Below, piece by piece: positions 10,283-21,170 of a stretch of DNA of 64,000 bases. Both the position numbers and the translations under genes were made by a program. The notes beneath the pieces were generated by a model that did no database searches, had not been told where the DNA came from, and worked only from the letters and a program-made list of their open reading frames with translations. The first letter of the stretch is position 1, and every line of letters starts with the position of its first letter. Origin of the DNA: Cherax quadricarinatus (lineage: Eukaryota > Arthropoda > Malacostraca > Decapoda > Parastacidae); NCBI RefSeq assembly GCF_038502225.1, contig NC_091298.1, positions 29,555,795 through 29,619,794 on the forward strand. The letters are read 5' to 3'.

Positions 10283-11067
10283 AGTTAACATCCAGTCAAG
10301 ATCTATATGGTTAACATCCAGTCAGGATCTATATGATTAACATCCAGTCAGGATCTACATGGTTAACATCCAGTCAGGATCTATATAATTAACATCCAGT
10401 CAGGATCTACATGGTTAACATCCAGTCAGGATCTATATGATTAACATCCAGTCAGGATCTACATGGTTAACATCCAGTCAGGATCTATATGATTAACATC
10501 CAGTCAGGATCTATATGATTAACATCCAGTCAGGATCTACATGGTTAACATCCAGTCAGGATCTATATGATTAACATCCAGTCAGGATCTATATGATTAA
10601 CATCCAGTCAGGATCTACATGGTTAACATCCAGTCAGGATCTATATAATTAACATCCAGTCAGGATCTACATGGTTAACATCCAGTCAGGATCTACATGG
10701 TTAACATCCAGTCAGGATCCATATGGCTAACATCCAATCAGGATCTATATGATTAACATCCAGTCAGGATCTACATGGTTAACATCCAGTCAGGATCTAT
10801 ATGGTTAACATCCAGTCAGGATCTATATGGTTAACATCCAGGCAGGATCTACATGGTTAACATCCAGTCAGGATCTACATGGTTAACATCCAGTCAGGAT
10901 CTATATGGTTAACATCCAGTCAGGATCTATATGGTTAACATCCAGTCAGGATCTATATGCTTAACATCCAGTCAGGATCTATATGCTTAACATCCAGTCA
11001 GGATCTATATGGTTAACATCCAGGCAGGATCTACATGGTTAACGTCCAGTCAGGATCTACATGGTAA
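10283..11067. repeat. Minisatellite, 26-bp unit, ~30 copies
   Basis: TTAACATCCAGTCAGGATCT repeats every 26 bp with CTATATGG, CTACATGG and CTATATGA variants. Variants are interspersed rather than clustered. No coding potential. Confidence 0.97.
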
Positions 11068-11089
11068 AGAAAATTTGGTCTGAGTCACC

Positions 11090-11262
11090 TGATGGTTACC
11101 CGAAGATAATTGCGGGGCTCATTACCCTGCTCTCATGGCCAGGTCTGTGACCAGGCCTTCCTGCTGACATCCTGATCAGTGAGGCTGTTGGTACTCTGTG
11201 AATACAGTACGACGTAAATACCACAACTCGACTGATCAGGAACTTGTTACAGGAAAGCTAAA
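11090..11262 (-). mobile_element. LINE 3' end
   Basis: On the minus strand: CAGCCTCACTGATCAGGA, then GGCCTGGTCACAGACCTGGC. The same coding tail and 3' end appear on the plus strand at 62826-62998 and, split by an insertion, on the minus strand at 60395-60895. The coding part is the end of the reverse transcriptase ORF (N-S-L-x-D-Q). Sequence 11263-11544 shows nothing recognisable. Confidence 0.6.
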
Positions 11263-11544
11263 AGATCGAAGGCATGTGAGAAGGCCCAGGCGTGAAAACA
11301 CTCCGGAAGTTCATCTGTTGTAATCAGTGTTAACGTACAAATGTTTACATTCACATGCTAACTGTATGTGTTACGTGTGAAAGTGTGAAAAGTTATATAT
11401 GCTACCTGATGTCAACAATCCCTGTAACATTACTTCAGCTTTTATAGTTACCACAGCCCATCACTGCGTAAGAAGTTAAATAAATATATAAAGAGAATTG
11501 AACTATGAAAATATAAATAAGTCACCATTATTAAAGTTTCATAA

Positions 11545-11790
11545 CATCAATGGTATACAATACCGACAAGTTGTTAAATTAGGCACATGTGCAACACTAG
11601 AGACGTATCGCCAACCAGTGGCTTTATCAATTCAGTAGAAAACGAGGTAATCTACTTACCTCTGCTGTCTCAAGTAATAAGTTCCGTATTGTATTGATAA
11701 AGTCAACAGTTGATAAAGAAATCTTCCAAAAAATGATACACAGGTGTTACACATGTGTTAAGTTTATCTACTAAGGATGCAGTCACTGAT
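11545..11790. mobile_element. PLE-type terminal segment, inverted pair
   Basis: The minus module at 11545-11635 (GGTATACAATACCGACAAG, GCACATGTGCAACA, then the hairpin) faces a more degraded plus module at 11690-11775 (TGTATTGATAAAGTCAACAG, then ACACATGTGTTAAG). This is the same inverted layout as at 1383-1862 but with a much shorter interior. Confidence 0.5.
11601..11630 (-). ncRNA. Hammerhead-like motif, GAAA box mutated
   Basis: Minus strand: TTGATAAAG, GCCA-CTGGT-TGGC, then GATAC. The stem is kept but the GAAA box reads GATA, so it would be inactive. Confidence 0.3.
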
Positions 11791-12124
11791 TGATAGGTAG
11801 GTAGGTATAATGTTCGTCAGGAAACAGGACAAGTATTTCCTGACGTGGGTCGTATGATGACCCACAGCTGGATCGTTTGGTCATATGACTGGGGACTTCC
11901 GCTGACTTCTTATTAGCAGTCACCGAGAATGTGCGTGACCTTAAATAGCGCGCAACACGTGATTGGCTACCGCGCAGGTGCGCAGCTTAGACACACTGGC
12001 TGTAATGGATTACCAGATTATCCTTAGACGGAAGGTGCTTGTAGCTGTTAGTACTATTAATTTTGGGGAGAGTAAAATACAATGACAGGATGGCTTCATA
12101 GCCATCCGGAGGAGTCATGCCTCG
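11791..12124. other. No recognisable feature
   Basis: Unique sequence with a GTAGGTAGGTA run near 11800. No gene signal. Confidence 0.4.
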
Positions 12125-12372
12125 CCATGATTCTTTGGCACCTTGTAGGGACCATGAATATAACCTGCGACCATGACTCTTGGGTACCTTGTAGGGACCA
12201 TGAATATAACCTGCGACCATGACTCTTAGGGTACCTTGTAGGGACCATGAATATAACCTGCGACCATGACTCTTAGGGTACCTTGTAGGGACCATGAATA
12301 TAACCTGCGACCATGACTCTTGGGTACCTTGTAGGGACCATGAATATACTGTATGACCATGAGTCTTGGGTA
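12125..12372. repeat. Minisatellite, 46-47-bp unit, five copies
   Basis: ACCTTGTAGGGACCATGAAT with ATAACCTGCGACCATGACTC repeats five times. Units differ by TTGGG versus TTAGGG before the next ACCTTG. The 102-codon minus frame here is translated repeat. Confidence 0.95.
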
Positions 12373-12640
12373 CTATGTAAGGGAAAATAAATGTGCTCCA
12401 ATGTGCACCATGTAAATTACCAACATAACTTTACTTGTATGCTAGATATCTACCATATGATGACCAGACAGACGTGTAACACATGAGTATCCGTACTGGA
12501 GAGACGTTTTACGCGCACATAAATTTTTTTTCAAACTAATTGAGAGGCTTGATGATGGAGAAAGTCACAGTGGAGACAGTTGCAAATATTGTCACAGGAG
12601 GGCCGGACCCACTAGTGGAAGCAAGTTGTATCCATTCGTT
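12373..12640. other. No recognisable feature
   Basis: Unique sequence with no coding or repeat signal. Confidence 0.35.
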
Positions 12641-12641
12641 G

Positions 12642-12822
12642 GGTTAGAGGTGAGCAATAATGTTGTAAAAGATATCCTCTGTACCAACAAATTGTGTTGC
12701 TGATTGACAAATATCGTTAGATAAAAGTTACGCAGTGCCGACGAGTTGATGAATAAATATACATCATCTGGGTGTTGCTACAGAGGATATTTTCTACAAC
12801 TCCATTGCTAACCTCTGGTCTA
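12642..12822. repeat. Inverted repeat, ~45-bp arms
   Basis: The left arm (12642-12687: GTTAGAGGTGAGCAATAATG, TTGTAAAAGATATCCTCTGTA) is matched in reverse complement by 12779-12822 (TACAGAGGATATTTTCTACA through GCTAACCTCTGG). About 90 bp separate the arms. This resembles the head-to-head terminal modules elsewhere in the window, and a stem-GAAAC motif follows at 12943. Confidence 0.75.
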
Positions 12823-12942
12823 TCCTACCAGCGTGACTTATTTCACTAGTCGTGTCCGGGCTACCTGTGACCACGTCTGCAACTCTCTCTCTCCCACTGA
12901 TTTCAGTACAAGAGCCTCAGTCATCATTTCTCTCGTATTAGA

Positions 12943-12970
12943 CTGAAAAAGCCTGTGGTGCAGGCGAAAC
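12943..12970 (+). ncRNA. Hammerhead-like motif
   Basis: CTGAAAA, stem GCCTG-TGGTG-CAGGC, then GAAAC. Perfect five-base-pair stem II with an intact GAAA box. The first box reads CUGAAAA instead of CUGAUGA. Confidence 0.4.
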
Positions 12971-13172
12971 GTTTTTAGTAAGAGTATTTAGGAGTTGCAC
13001 ACAGTTTATTCATGTCATCAGTACTGTACACCTTTGATCCTATCAGTATACTACCGTGATCTTGCCAGCATGGAAGCATGTCACTAATGTGTTACTAATA
13101 TTAGAGGTGAGTGGAAGGCATTTAGAACTTTCCTAACTAAATCAGACCTTTCCTAACGTAATCATTCCTATC

Positions 13173-13238
13173 CTAAGTTAACCCTACCTAACCTAATTTA
13201 ACCCTACCTAACCTAACCCTACCTAACCTAACCTAACC
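13173..13238. repeat. CCTAA (TTAGG) interstitial telomere-like block
   Basis: CCTAACCTAA units with CCCTA variants, such as ACCTAACCTAACCTAACC near 13220. TTAGG is the ancestral arthropod telomere repeat. The short, imperfect block lies inside repeat-rich DNA and is not a chromosome end. Confidence 0.75.
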
Positions 13239-13854
13239 ATGCGTATCCGAGACGCTATTCACCATATTCTTGCAAACCAAGTATATTCTCACCTAAGTTG
13301 AGCAGATGCAACACAAACGTTGTTGCATCACATGAGGTGATCAACTTTAACAGCAGCTACAGAGGAATTATGAAGTGGAAATCTGGCCTACCCTCCAGAT
13401 ACTGAAATAAATCATGATGGAAACTGCTGTGTGAAATTGCAGCTCGGAAAGTCTATTAATAGAGCATGGTCTCTAAAATTTCCTCCGTGACCTTTATTTA
13501 ATCGTTAACAGAATGGAACCCATTACAACACAGTTACATTTTGCTGTGTAATATTTACTATGTGAGTAATGTGAGTTATCCTTCAAGATGGTGACAGTCA
13601 CTTGATTTACAAGGAATCGGCGCTAAACAGACTTTGCGGACTAGACAGACTTTGCGAAATGTAGGCGAAGGGCTGTTCAGTCTTTTGTTCAATAGATCAC
13701 AGTAGTACTAGTAAAAAAAATATCTAGCAGTAACACTGGAAAGTGTTCATAGCTGAGGACAGTGCTCTGGTTCCTTTATTGCTGCTCATCCTCCTAACGG
13801 ATAGATAAAAACACTCGACTCAGCTTCGTATCATTCTTTACTAAAGACAAAAAT
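13239..13854. other. No recognisable feature
   Basis: Unique sequence. Short direct repeat CAGACTTTGCG(G/A) near 13630-13660. No coding signal found. Confidence 0.4.
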
Positions 13855-14560
13855 AAGCGTGAATGTCATCTCAGTAGAAGACACGGAAAATTTACAAGCA
13901 GATATCAACAAAGTCTTTCAGTGAGAGCGAAAAATATCACCAATTCCAGTTGATCAGATATGGAAAGAATGAAGAACTCGTACATGGCACTGTATACAAA
14001 ACACCGGAGAACCGTCTTAGTATCAGATGACCTAACATTTAGGGCACACAGTAAGACAGATGCAGCAAAAGCCAGAAAAATGACAGGAAGGATAATAAGA
14101 ACTTACAATATTAGAGAAATAATATCAATTGTTAAAATACTTAAATAACCTGCACTCTCTCATTTAGGTGATGATTAAGGGCAGGAGCGATGTCAGAGCT
14201 GGAAGAAATAGATATTTTCAACCCGCAACAGTCAAAAGAACACATAAGATACAAGCAACGCTTGAAAGTACTTGAGGTGTACTACCTCAAGTGAAGGAGA
14301 GACACAAGGTAATATATATACATCTCAATATGATAATGCGAATATGATGATCGTAATATATATACATGGAAGACACTACATAATAGCGTACTAGAGTGAG
14401 AGATAAAAGGAAAAAGTGTAAAATATACTCAGAGATCACTGTATCCGTGGTCCTTTTACCAGCTGATATCAGAAATATTGCCGGAGCACGTGTAAAAGTT
14501 TTCAAGAGGAAGCTGGACTACCTGCAACAAGTGCCAGACTAACTGTGCAGGTAGGCTAGT
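13855..14560 (+). pseudogene. LINE reverse transcriptase C-terminal half, frameshifted
   Basis: Reading frames shift, but the order matches the other LINEs here: VISVEDTENLQADINKVFQ (13862-13918), FQLIRYGKNEELVHGT (about 13944-13990), LTFRAHSKTDAAKARKMTGR and IIRTYNIRE (14034-14120), and finally LPADIRNIAGARVKVFKRKL (about 14457-14515). The palm catalytic motif should lie just upstream but is not seen. The segment 14130-14440 has lost detectable similarity. The coding tail runs directly into the (CAG)n tract, which could therefore have been seeded at this LINE's 3' end. Confidence 0.7.
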
Positions 14561-14766
<206 letters not shown>

Positions 14767-15020
14767 TGGGTAAACGAGTAATCAACAGCAAGTCTGGCCG
14801 AAGAGAGTATAAAAACTCAAGAAACTGGTAGCAGGTGTATCACTGGTAGGTGTTATATATTCCTTACGTGTTCAAAGCTACTTAGTGAACATAATAATAA
14901 AAATAAAACAATATTAATTTATAATAACTAATGTAAACTCATCAAGTACCCTTCTGAATGTCTCTCCTGCACCTCTCACTGGTGTTAAGATATAAGGTGT
15001 TGTTCGTCACAATGCCGAGC
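14767..15020. other. No recognisable feature
   Basis: AT-rich unique sequence. Confidence 0.35.
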
Positions 15021-15402
15021 AAACATAACCAGGCACCCAGCAACTTACAAACACAACCAGGCACCCAGCAACTTACAAACATAACCAGGCACCCAGCAAC
15101 TTACAAACATAACCAGGCACCCAGCAACTTACAAACACAACCAGGCACCCAGCAACTTATAAACACAACCAGGCACCCAGCAACTTACATAACCAGGCAC
15201 CCAGCAACTTACAAACACAACCAGGCACCCAGCAACTTACAAACATAACCAGGCACCCAGCAACTTACAAACATAACCAGGCACCCAGCAACTTACAAAC
15301 ATAACCAGGCACCCAGCAACTTACAAACATAACCAGGCACCCAGCAACTTACAAACATAACCAGGCACCCAGCAACTTACAAACATAACCAGGCACCCAG
15401 CA
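15021..15402. repeat. Minisatellite, 28-bp unit, ~14 copies
   Basis: AACCAGGCACCCAGCAACTT plus ACAAACAT repeats with ACAT/ACAC variants. One unit is shortened near 15188. Highly uniform, so recently amplified. Confidence 0.97.
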
Positions 15403-15429
15403 GGCGGTGTTCTCTGGTTATTCATATAA

Positions 15430-15614
15430 TTTCAGGCCACCTCAGTTAATCTTGTCCCCCAGGATGCGACCCACAACAGTGGCAGGTATACTTAATGCTA
15501 GGTGAAAAGTGGCAGCAGGTGCAAGGAAACATGCCCAACGTTTCACTCGTGCCGGGAATCTATCCTCGGACCTTCAGTGTGTGAGCTGAGGACACTATCA
15601 ACTAAGCCACAGTG
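15430..15614 (-). mobile_element. tRNA-derived SINE
   Basis: On the minus strand the head carries an A box TGGCTTAGTTG (15599-15609) that fits the pol III consensus, and a B box GGATAGATTCC (15555-15565) with two mismatches to GGTTCGATTCC. The body contains TGTTTCCTTGCACCTGCTG and GGGTCGCATCCTGG. Head, spacing (about 34 bases) and body are as in tRNA-derived SINEs. No flanking target duplication was identified. Confidence 0.75.
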
Positions 15615-15639
15615 GCAGATTGGAGGCGAGATAGGAGAG

Positions 15640-15792
15640 GACATGAGGCTTGGACGGGGCAGGGGTGAGGCGGGCAGGAAGCGGGGCAATGGTTAGCAGG
15701 GTGGGCAGGGAGGGGAAGGGCCAGGCTGCTAGTTACAGGGATGCCACAAGGTTGCCAAAGGGTTGCCACAGGGTTGCCACGGGGTTGCCACA
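15640..15792. repeat. G-rich tract and short GGTTGCCAC repeats
   Basis: GGGGCAGGGGTGAGGCGGGC-type sequence, then AGGGTTGCCAC repeated about four times at 15746-15792. Confidence 0.7.
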
Positions 15793-16345
15793 TAATAAGA
15801 GCATAAGAAAGAAGGAACACTGCAGCATGCCTACTGGCCCATGCGAGGCAGGTCCAATTCTTCCACTGGCGTAAGCCAACACCTTGACCTAGTCAGGTCA
15901 GTCACATTCACTTAAGGGAGAAGCACGGCATCCGATCTAGTAGCACAAGCTAGTCAGGTCCAACTCACACCCACTCGTGTATTTATCTAACCTATTTTTA
16001 AAACTACACAACGTCTTAGCTTCTATGACGGTACTTGTGAGTTTGTTCCACTCATCCACGACTCTATTACCAAACCAATGCTTTCCTATATTCTTCCTGA
16101 ATCTGAATTTTTCCAATTTAAAACCATTGCTGCGAGTCCTGTCTATGTTAGATATTTTTAACACGCTATTTACACCCCCTTTATTAATTCCTGTTTTCCA
16201 CTTATACACCTCAATCATATCACCCTAATTCTACGCCATTCTAGAGAGTGCAGATTCGGGGCCCTCAGTCTATCTTCACAGGGAAGGTTTCTGATACATG
16301 GGATCAACATGGTCATCCTCCTTTGTACGTTTTCCAGTGCATTTA
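15793..16345 (-). pseudogene. LINE reverse transcriptase C-terminal fragment
   Basis: The minus frame ending at 15937 encodes MIEVYKWKTGINKGG, SVLKISNIDRTRSNGFKLEK and IGKHWFGNRVVDEWNKL, followed by TVIEAKTLCSFKNRLDKYT. The pattern D-M-I-x-V-Y-K, then G-x-x-L-x-K, then F-x-N-R-V-V-x-x-W-N-x-L, then V-x-x-x-F-K-x-x-L-D, is the C-terminal signature of CR1/jockey-type LINE reverse transcriptases. The first residues and the palm are missing. Sequence 16230-16345 continues the element in other frames. Confidence 0.75.
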
Positions 16346-16349
16346 CATC

Positions 16350-16445
16350 CACTTTCACTGCTGCTTCTCTCTCGCAGTGCCATCACTGTTGCTTCTCTCT
16401 TGCAGTGCCAGTTTCACTGCTGCTTCTCTCTGACAGTGCCACCAT
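16350..16445. repeat. Short tandem repeat, ~30-bp unit, three copies
   Basis: CACTGCTGCTTCTCTCTCGC then AGTGCCA, repeated three times with small differences in length. Confidence 0.75.
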
Positions 16446-16789
16446 CACGAATGCTCTCTAATATTTCTTGCACGAAGATAACTTAGTCCACCAACGCTGA
16501 TGTTTCGAACTTACCTCCCAGGACACACGTCTTTACCCTGAACTTTGTCTTATAGTCACAAGAAGACGCTAAAGCTCAATGGTTAGGCTCCATTTAACTA
16601 TAATGCAATAATATGTATCTTATATCAGTGTAGTTGTATCAGTGAAGCTCGCTGCTCTTAAGGTTCATTGTAGTGAGTTTAACACTAATAAAAATGTCTT
16701 ATGTATAAATAATTTTGGACAGACGAGGAAACCTTTCTATGGGAGGCGATGGGGATTATTGTCTGTGACTTGTGTATCGTTATGTTGTA
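16446..16789. other. No recognisable feature
   Basis: Unique sequence with no supported gene. Confidence 0.35.
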
Positions 16790-16925
16790 AAAAGTTGACA
16801 AAGCGAAGGATCCCGGGTTCGATTACCAGGCGAGGCGAGAAATGGGCAAACCTTTATACTGTTGTTGCCTGTGTCCACATAGCACTAAATACACACCTAG
16901 TAGTTACTAGGCTGTAGTGGGAGGG
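16790..16925 (+). mobile_element. tRNA-derived SINE fragment
   Basis: A B-box-like GGTTCGATTAC (one mismatch to GGTTCGATTCC), then GGCGAGAAATGGGCAAACCT and a body ending in ACACCTAGTAGTTACTAGGC. The A box is not convincing. The layout parallels the minus SINE at 15430-15614. Confidence 0.5.
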
Positions 16926-18239
16926 AGGGATGGTAGAATACCTTAGGTATGGCCGGCCTTTGAAATAAGCTGAGGTTAGGACAACAGATTGTGAGATGTG
17001 TCAAAAAACAGCAAACCCAGAACACTTAGGCATCAGGTGTGTAGTTAATTATTCTATGTCAAGCGGCGGAGGTGAAGACTCGAGCCTCCGTCTGTTGATC
17101 ATAAGTGTGTTGCTTCACCTACCTGCTGAATTGAGCGAGGATCAATGTGCACGACTCGCTTTACTGCACTCGTTTACCCTGACACCTAAAGTACTATCGA
17201 TTCACCAAGTCAGCTGAAAAACGCGATTTGCGTATGAGTGACAGGGTGCCTGGTGATATACAGCTGCCTGCATATTGCCCACTCCCTAACTGACTCAGTC
17301 TCCATGTTCACTCTCCACATTGACTCATAGGCTTCCCTAACAGGTATTTCATATTCTTAGTATCAAGTCTGGCTTTAAAAATAAAGGAATCGTTTCGTTG
17401 AATTATTACTTACGCCGAATTCAGCAGTCTCGTATTTAATGTTTATATATTATGTATGAATGCACACATGTATGTGTGTGTGTTATAATGCATACATTTT
17501 TGTGTACGTTTGTTTATACAGCAATAAGAAAATCCCATCCCCCCACTCTACCAGTTATCCTCACCTTCTAGCAGCCCAAAAACTTACAGATGGACTTTCC
17601 ATGCTCTCCTGTGCAGATAGCAAGTTGATGGTGTTGGACTAGGCTGTAAGCGCATCTACGCTGACTGACTTCTGTCAGCAGTACAGCAGTGAAGGAGGTG
17701 CGGCCACCAACCACAGGGAGCACAAGAGGGCTAGACAATACCGGGATCATGCTCACCTCCTAGGGTTGGAGATCCTCGGGCATTGAGGACAGTGCGTCAG
17801 CAGACTCCTGAAAGATTTATGCAAAACACTCTTCAGAGAATCTAATAGGGGAATATTATGCAATTTTAGAGGAACTAAGCATTTCAGAGCAGCTAATTTC
17901 CTGTTCCTGTGACATACTCGTGTTGTACCCTAGTCACAGCTGAGTAGCTGCCCAAGATGTTAAACATATAACTGTTGACGATAACTGTTGACGAATCCAT
18001 GCTCGTATATATAGCCTTTAAACCAGTTGTACGATGTTAACTAATAAAACAAAAAAACAAAAAAAGAAGAGATTGCTGAAGATAACACAACGGCGACCTC
18101 AGCCAGGAAATTCAAGAGTTCTCCTTCAAACACTTCTGTTTTCAACTTCGAGGCTGTGGGTCCTTCTACATGACTAGTGGTGATATTCTCTTGTTCTCGT
18201 TCTCTCTCTACCCTCCCTCTCTTGCACCGATGACAAAAT
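16926..18239. other. No recognisable feature
   Basis: About 1.3 kb. It holds a GT-rich patch at 17465-17485 and an A-rich patch at 18047-18068. Frames up to 73 codons are without recognisable motifs. I see no RNA gene. Confidence 0.4.
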
Positions 18240-19086
18240 ACCCTTCATCAGTGGACTCCTCATGAAGGCAAATGAAATATTTACAGGTTTCACAAGACCC
18301 ACAAAAAAGACCACTTTGAAAACAAAATGTGGAAAACAGGGTACAACTTATTTAGATGCGACAAAAAGAACAGGATACAAGAGGGGGGGAGGGTGGCTTA
18401 TATGTAAAAGAATCACTCTTTTGCACTAAACACCACACATGATGTAGTTGAAATTTTAGCAATAAAGATCGAGAACCGAATCCTAGTCTTTGTGGTTGTA
18501 TATAAGCCGCCAGACGCAACTTCCCAACAGTTCAAAGTACAGTTATTGAAAATTCATTATTGTCTAGAAAAATCTTCCAACCTCAGTCCCAAATATCTTG
18601 CAGCTTCGTAATTTCAATTTAAGAAATAAAATGCAAGAACGTAGCAAATAATTTTATAGTGCGGATAATCCCAGGAGGCAGCTCAAATTAAAATTCTCAC
18701 ATGAGCTGTTGAATCTCAGTAATGTACTCACTCTTAGCCAGCAAACAGTAGAGCTAACGAGACTGGAAAACACACTTGACATAATCACGAAAAATTATGA
18801 CTTGGTAAAAAAATATAACAGTATCAAAGACGGTTAATTCGGATCGCAACCTAATCAGTGTTCAAAAACATCAACTGGGACCAAATAAATCATGTCCTTA
18901 ATGAAAAATCTGGGAAAATGTCTTAAATAACATGGATCTGTGCCAGTGTCTTGGAAGGATCAACTCTTTGACAGTTGAAGTGCATGTTCAAGGCATATTT
19001 CCCTAAGGAAAATATTAGATGTAAACTGGAGAGAGATGCTCCCTCTACCGGAGAAGGTGAAGAGTCACTGAGTTTTTCAAGGGTGC
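18240..19086 (+). pseudogene. LINE ORF2 endonuclease part, interrupted
   Basis: With frameshifts, the plus strand encodes VKESLFC near 18400, then KIENRILVFVVVYKPPD (about 18466-18516) and NSDRNLISVQ (about 18837-18866). V-V-V-Y-K-P-P and S-D-H are landmarks of the AP-type endonuclease of LINEs. Here the catalytic His of S-D-H is Arg. The copy continues after the LTR insertion at 20135-20222 and is paralogous to 26405-27390, which shares TGGAAA(A/G)CACACTT and CAACTGGGA(C/T)CA. It stops at the polypurine tract. Confidence 0.7.
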
Positions 19087-20134
19087 TGTGGAAACTTATT
19101 TGGTCCCTAAAGTTCCACAGGACCGATCCGACCTGGCCATAATGGAACGGCTAAGCTGGGTGGCCCTTAAACTCACCCAAACAAAAGTCGTTCTCCCCAA
19201 TCATAAACACATTTCTCTCCCCGGGGGGTGGCGTGGATGGTAGGCACTTATTTATTTATAGATTTACCCTTCTGGGAAGGAGTAGGTAGTTTTACTGGTA
19301 GTACACTAATATTAGGATTATTGAGGCAACTGTAGATGATAATAATGTAGACCTAAGACCTTAACATAGTAATAGGCCGATAATGTAGGCAAACACTAGG
19401 ATAAGTTAGCTAGGGAGAACTGGCAGCCCTAGTTTGAACGAAGAGACGAGGGTCTGGAAGAGAGACCAGCTCGTTCTTCTTAAGACAGACACCAACTGGA
19501 CAAGACGTGCCGTGATCAGCAGACGGCGCCCCCCACGTGTCTTCACATCTGAGACCTGGGGAAATCTGGTAGAGGCACCTCGATGTACCATAGATGACCT
19601 CCGTCAGGACCATACAGTAAGACAAGACCTCCACCTTTATCTCGTAGATTTCTGGCCAGTGTCTGGGGAGATTGTGAGTGAGTTGATCTGTGGGCCCGGT
19701 GTGCAACAGGCAGTGCATGCCCAGTAAATACCAGTGTCTCAGAGCAGTCTGGAAGCTAGTGTCCGTGTCTGAATAGTTATACTAGGGGATACATACCCTC
19801 TTGGATATAGGAATTTCTGAGGTGCAGGCAGGACACTAATAACGATTGAATATTGCAGGAATTAAGGCTCCCGGTTGCACGTGGTTTCTGAGGGAAAGTC
19901 CAGAGGGGCTAAGGCTAAGCTTAGGGAAGTTGAAGATCAGGATATATGCTGCAACACCAAGTAAGTTAGTCCTTTATACGTGCATGCAGGCGAGTTTCTT
20001 GCAAAATCAATCATTTGTGAAAATCTGTCCTATAAGCCACTTGTAAGGCTGAGGTACCCACCTCAGAGCTCGGTGTCAACAGAGTTTGCCAGGGTAGGCG
20101 ACTCACTTGGAGGCAGTCCAGACAAATTTTCACA
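19087..20134 (+). mobile_element. Solo LTR, 1048 bp
   Basis: The insertion begins TGTGGAAAC and ends TTTTCACA, so it has TG/CA termini, and it is flanked by the 5-bp direct repeat GGTGC (19082-19086 and 20135-20139). Removing it restores LINE sequence that aligns with the paralogous LINE at about 27235-27270 (TTTTTCAAG|GGTGC|TGAATTATCTG against CTCCTCAAGAACGTTGGATT). No reverse transcriptase, protease or integrase lies within, so this is a single LTR left by recombination. Internal frames up to 102 codons (19406-19727) are short and mutually overlapping. Strand is assigned from the TG end only and could be the reverse. Confidence 0.85.
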
Positions 20135-20222
20135 GGTGCTGAATTATCTGAAATATGGAACTCATACAGGACCCAGGAGAGACAGGAGCAGCTAAAAGCA
20201 ATTAATAAAATTGAAAGAAAGG
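20135..20222 (+). pseudogene. Continuation of interrupted LINE
   Basis: CATACAGGACCCAGGAGAGA and GAGCAGCTAAAAGCAATTA match the LINE at 27325-27378 (CATACAGGATCGAGGAGAGA, GAGCTAAGAGCGATTAGTG). Together with 18240-19086 this is one copy split by the solo LTR. Confidence 0.8.
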
Positions 20223-20223
20223 G

Positions 20224-20870
20224 ATGGGAAAGATGGAGGGGTGGAAGGATAGAGGGGTGGAGGGGGAGGGAGGGGTGGAGATGGAGGGGGGGAGAGGAGT
20301 GGAGGGGAAGGGAGGGGTGGAGGGGAAGGGAGGGGTGGAGGAAGGGAGACAGGGGTGGTGGTGGGAGGGGTCGAGGGGGAGGAATGGAGAAAGGGGTGGT
20401 GGTGGGAGGGGATGGAGGGGTCGATGGGGGGAGAGAGGGGAGGAGGGGTGGAGGAAGGGAAAGAGGGGTGGGGGAGTGGGGGCAGGGGCCGAGGGGGAGG
20501 GAGGGGTGGCGGAAAAGAGGGGGTGGTGGTGGGAGGGGATGGAGGGGTAGAGGGAGAGGGTGGTGGGAGGGGATGGGGGTGGAGGGAGGGGTGGTGGTGG
20601 GAGGGGATGGGGTGGAGGGAGGGGTGGTGGTGGGAGGGGATTGGGGGTGAAGGTAGCGAGGGAGGGGTGGAGGAAAGGAAGGAGGGAGGTGTGGTGGGAG
20701 GGGATGGAGGGGTCGAGGGGGAGGGGTGGAGGAAGGGAGGTAGGGAGGGGTGGAGGGGGAGGGAGTAGTGGAGGGAGGGGTGGTTGTGATGGGAGGGGAT
20801 GGAGGGGTCGAGGGGGTGGTAAGGGTGGAGGGAGAGAATGGATGGAGGGGTCGAGGGGGAAAGGAGGGGT
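20224..20870. repeat. Polypurine (GGAGGGG)n tract
   Basis: About 650 bases almost free of pyrimidines on the plus strand: GGGAGGGGATGGAGGGG and GTGGTGGTGGGAGGGG modules. Open frames through it (up to 137 codons, all Gly/Glu/Trp/Arg) reflect composition only. Strong triplex and G-quadruplex potential. Confidence 0.95.
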
Positions 20871-21170
20871 TACATAAACATCCTACCTGGATGCTTGGGT
20901 CAGCAAGCTTCTCACTGAATTATTGATGATCACTCTCATGCCTGGATAAACTCTGGTCAACACTTTTACCAAGCTACTGGTGAAGCCACAGCTGTTATCA
21001 GGTGACCTCTCACAACACTGCTACTCAACTTTCTAATATTAACTCATGTGACCCTTTGCGTACCCTGACATAATGGAGTATTCCTACATTTTCCCGTTCA
21101 CTCGGAAAACTGGATCAACACTTTTGGTTACCGGGCGTACGTAATGTGTTTGTGTGTGATGCACCTGCTG
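20871..21170. other. No recognisable feature
   Basis: Unique sequence with CTGGAT(A/C)AAC motifs but no repeat or gene. Confidence 0.35.

Noticed and set aside
19406..19727. Overlapping 102- and 97-codon frames on both strands
   Set aside because: They lie within the solo LTR, on opposite strands over the same bases, with no recognisable domain.
20224..20877. Glycine-rich protein genes (up to 137 codons)
   Set aside because: Three overlapping frames all arise from a stop-poor polypurine tract.
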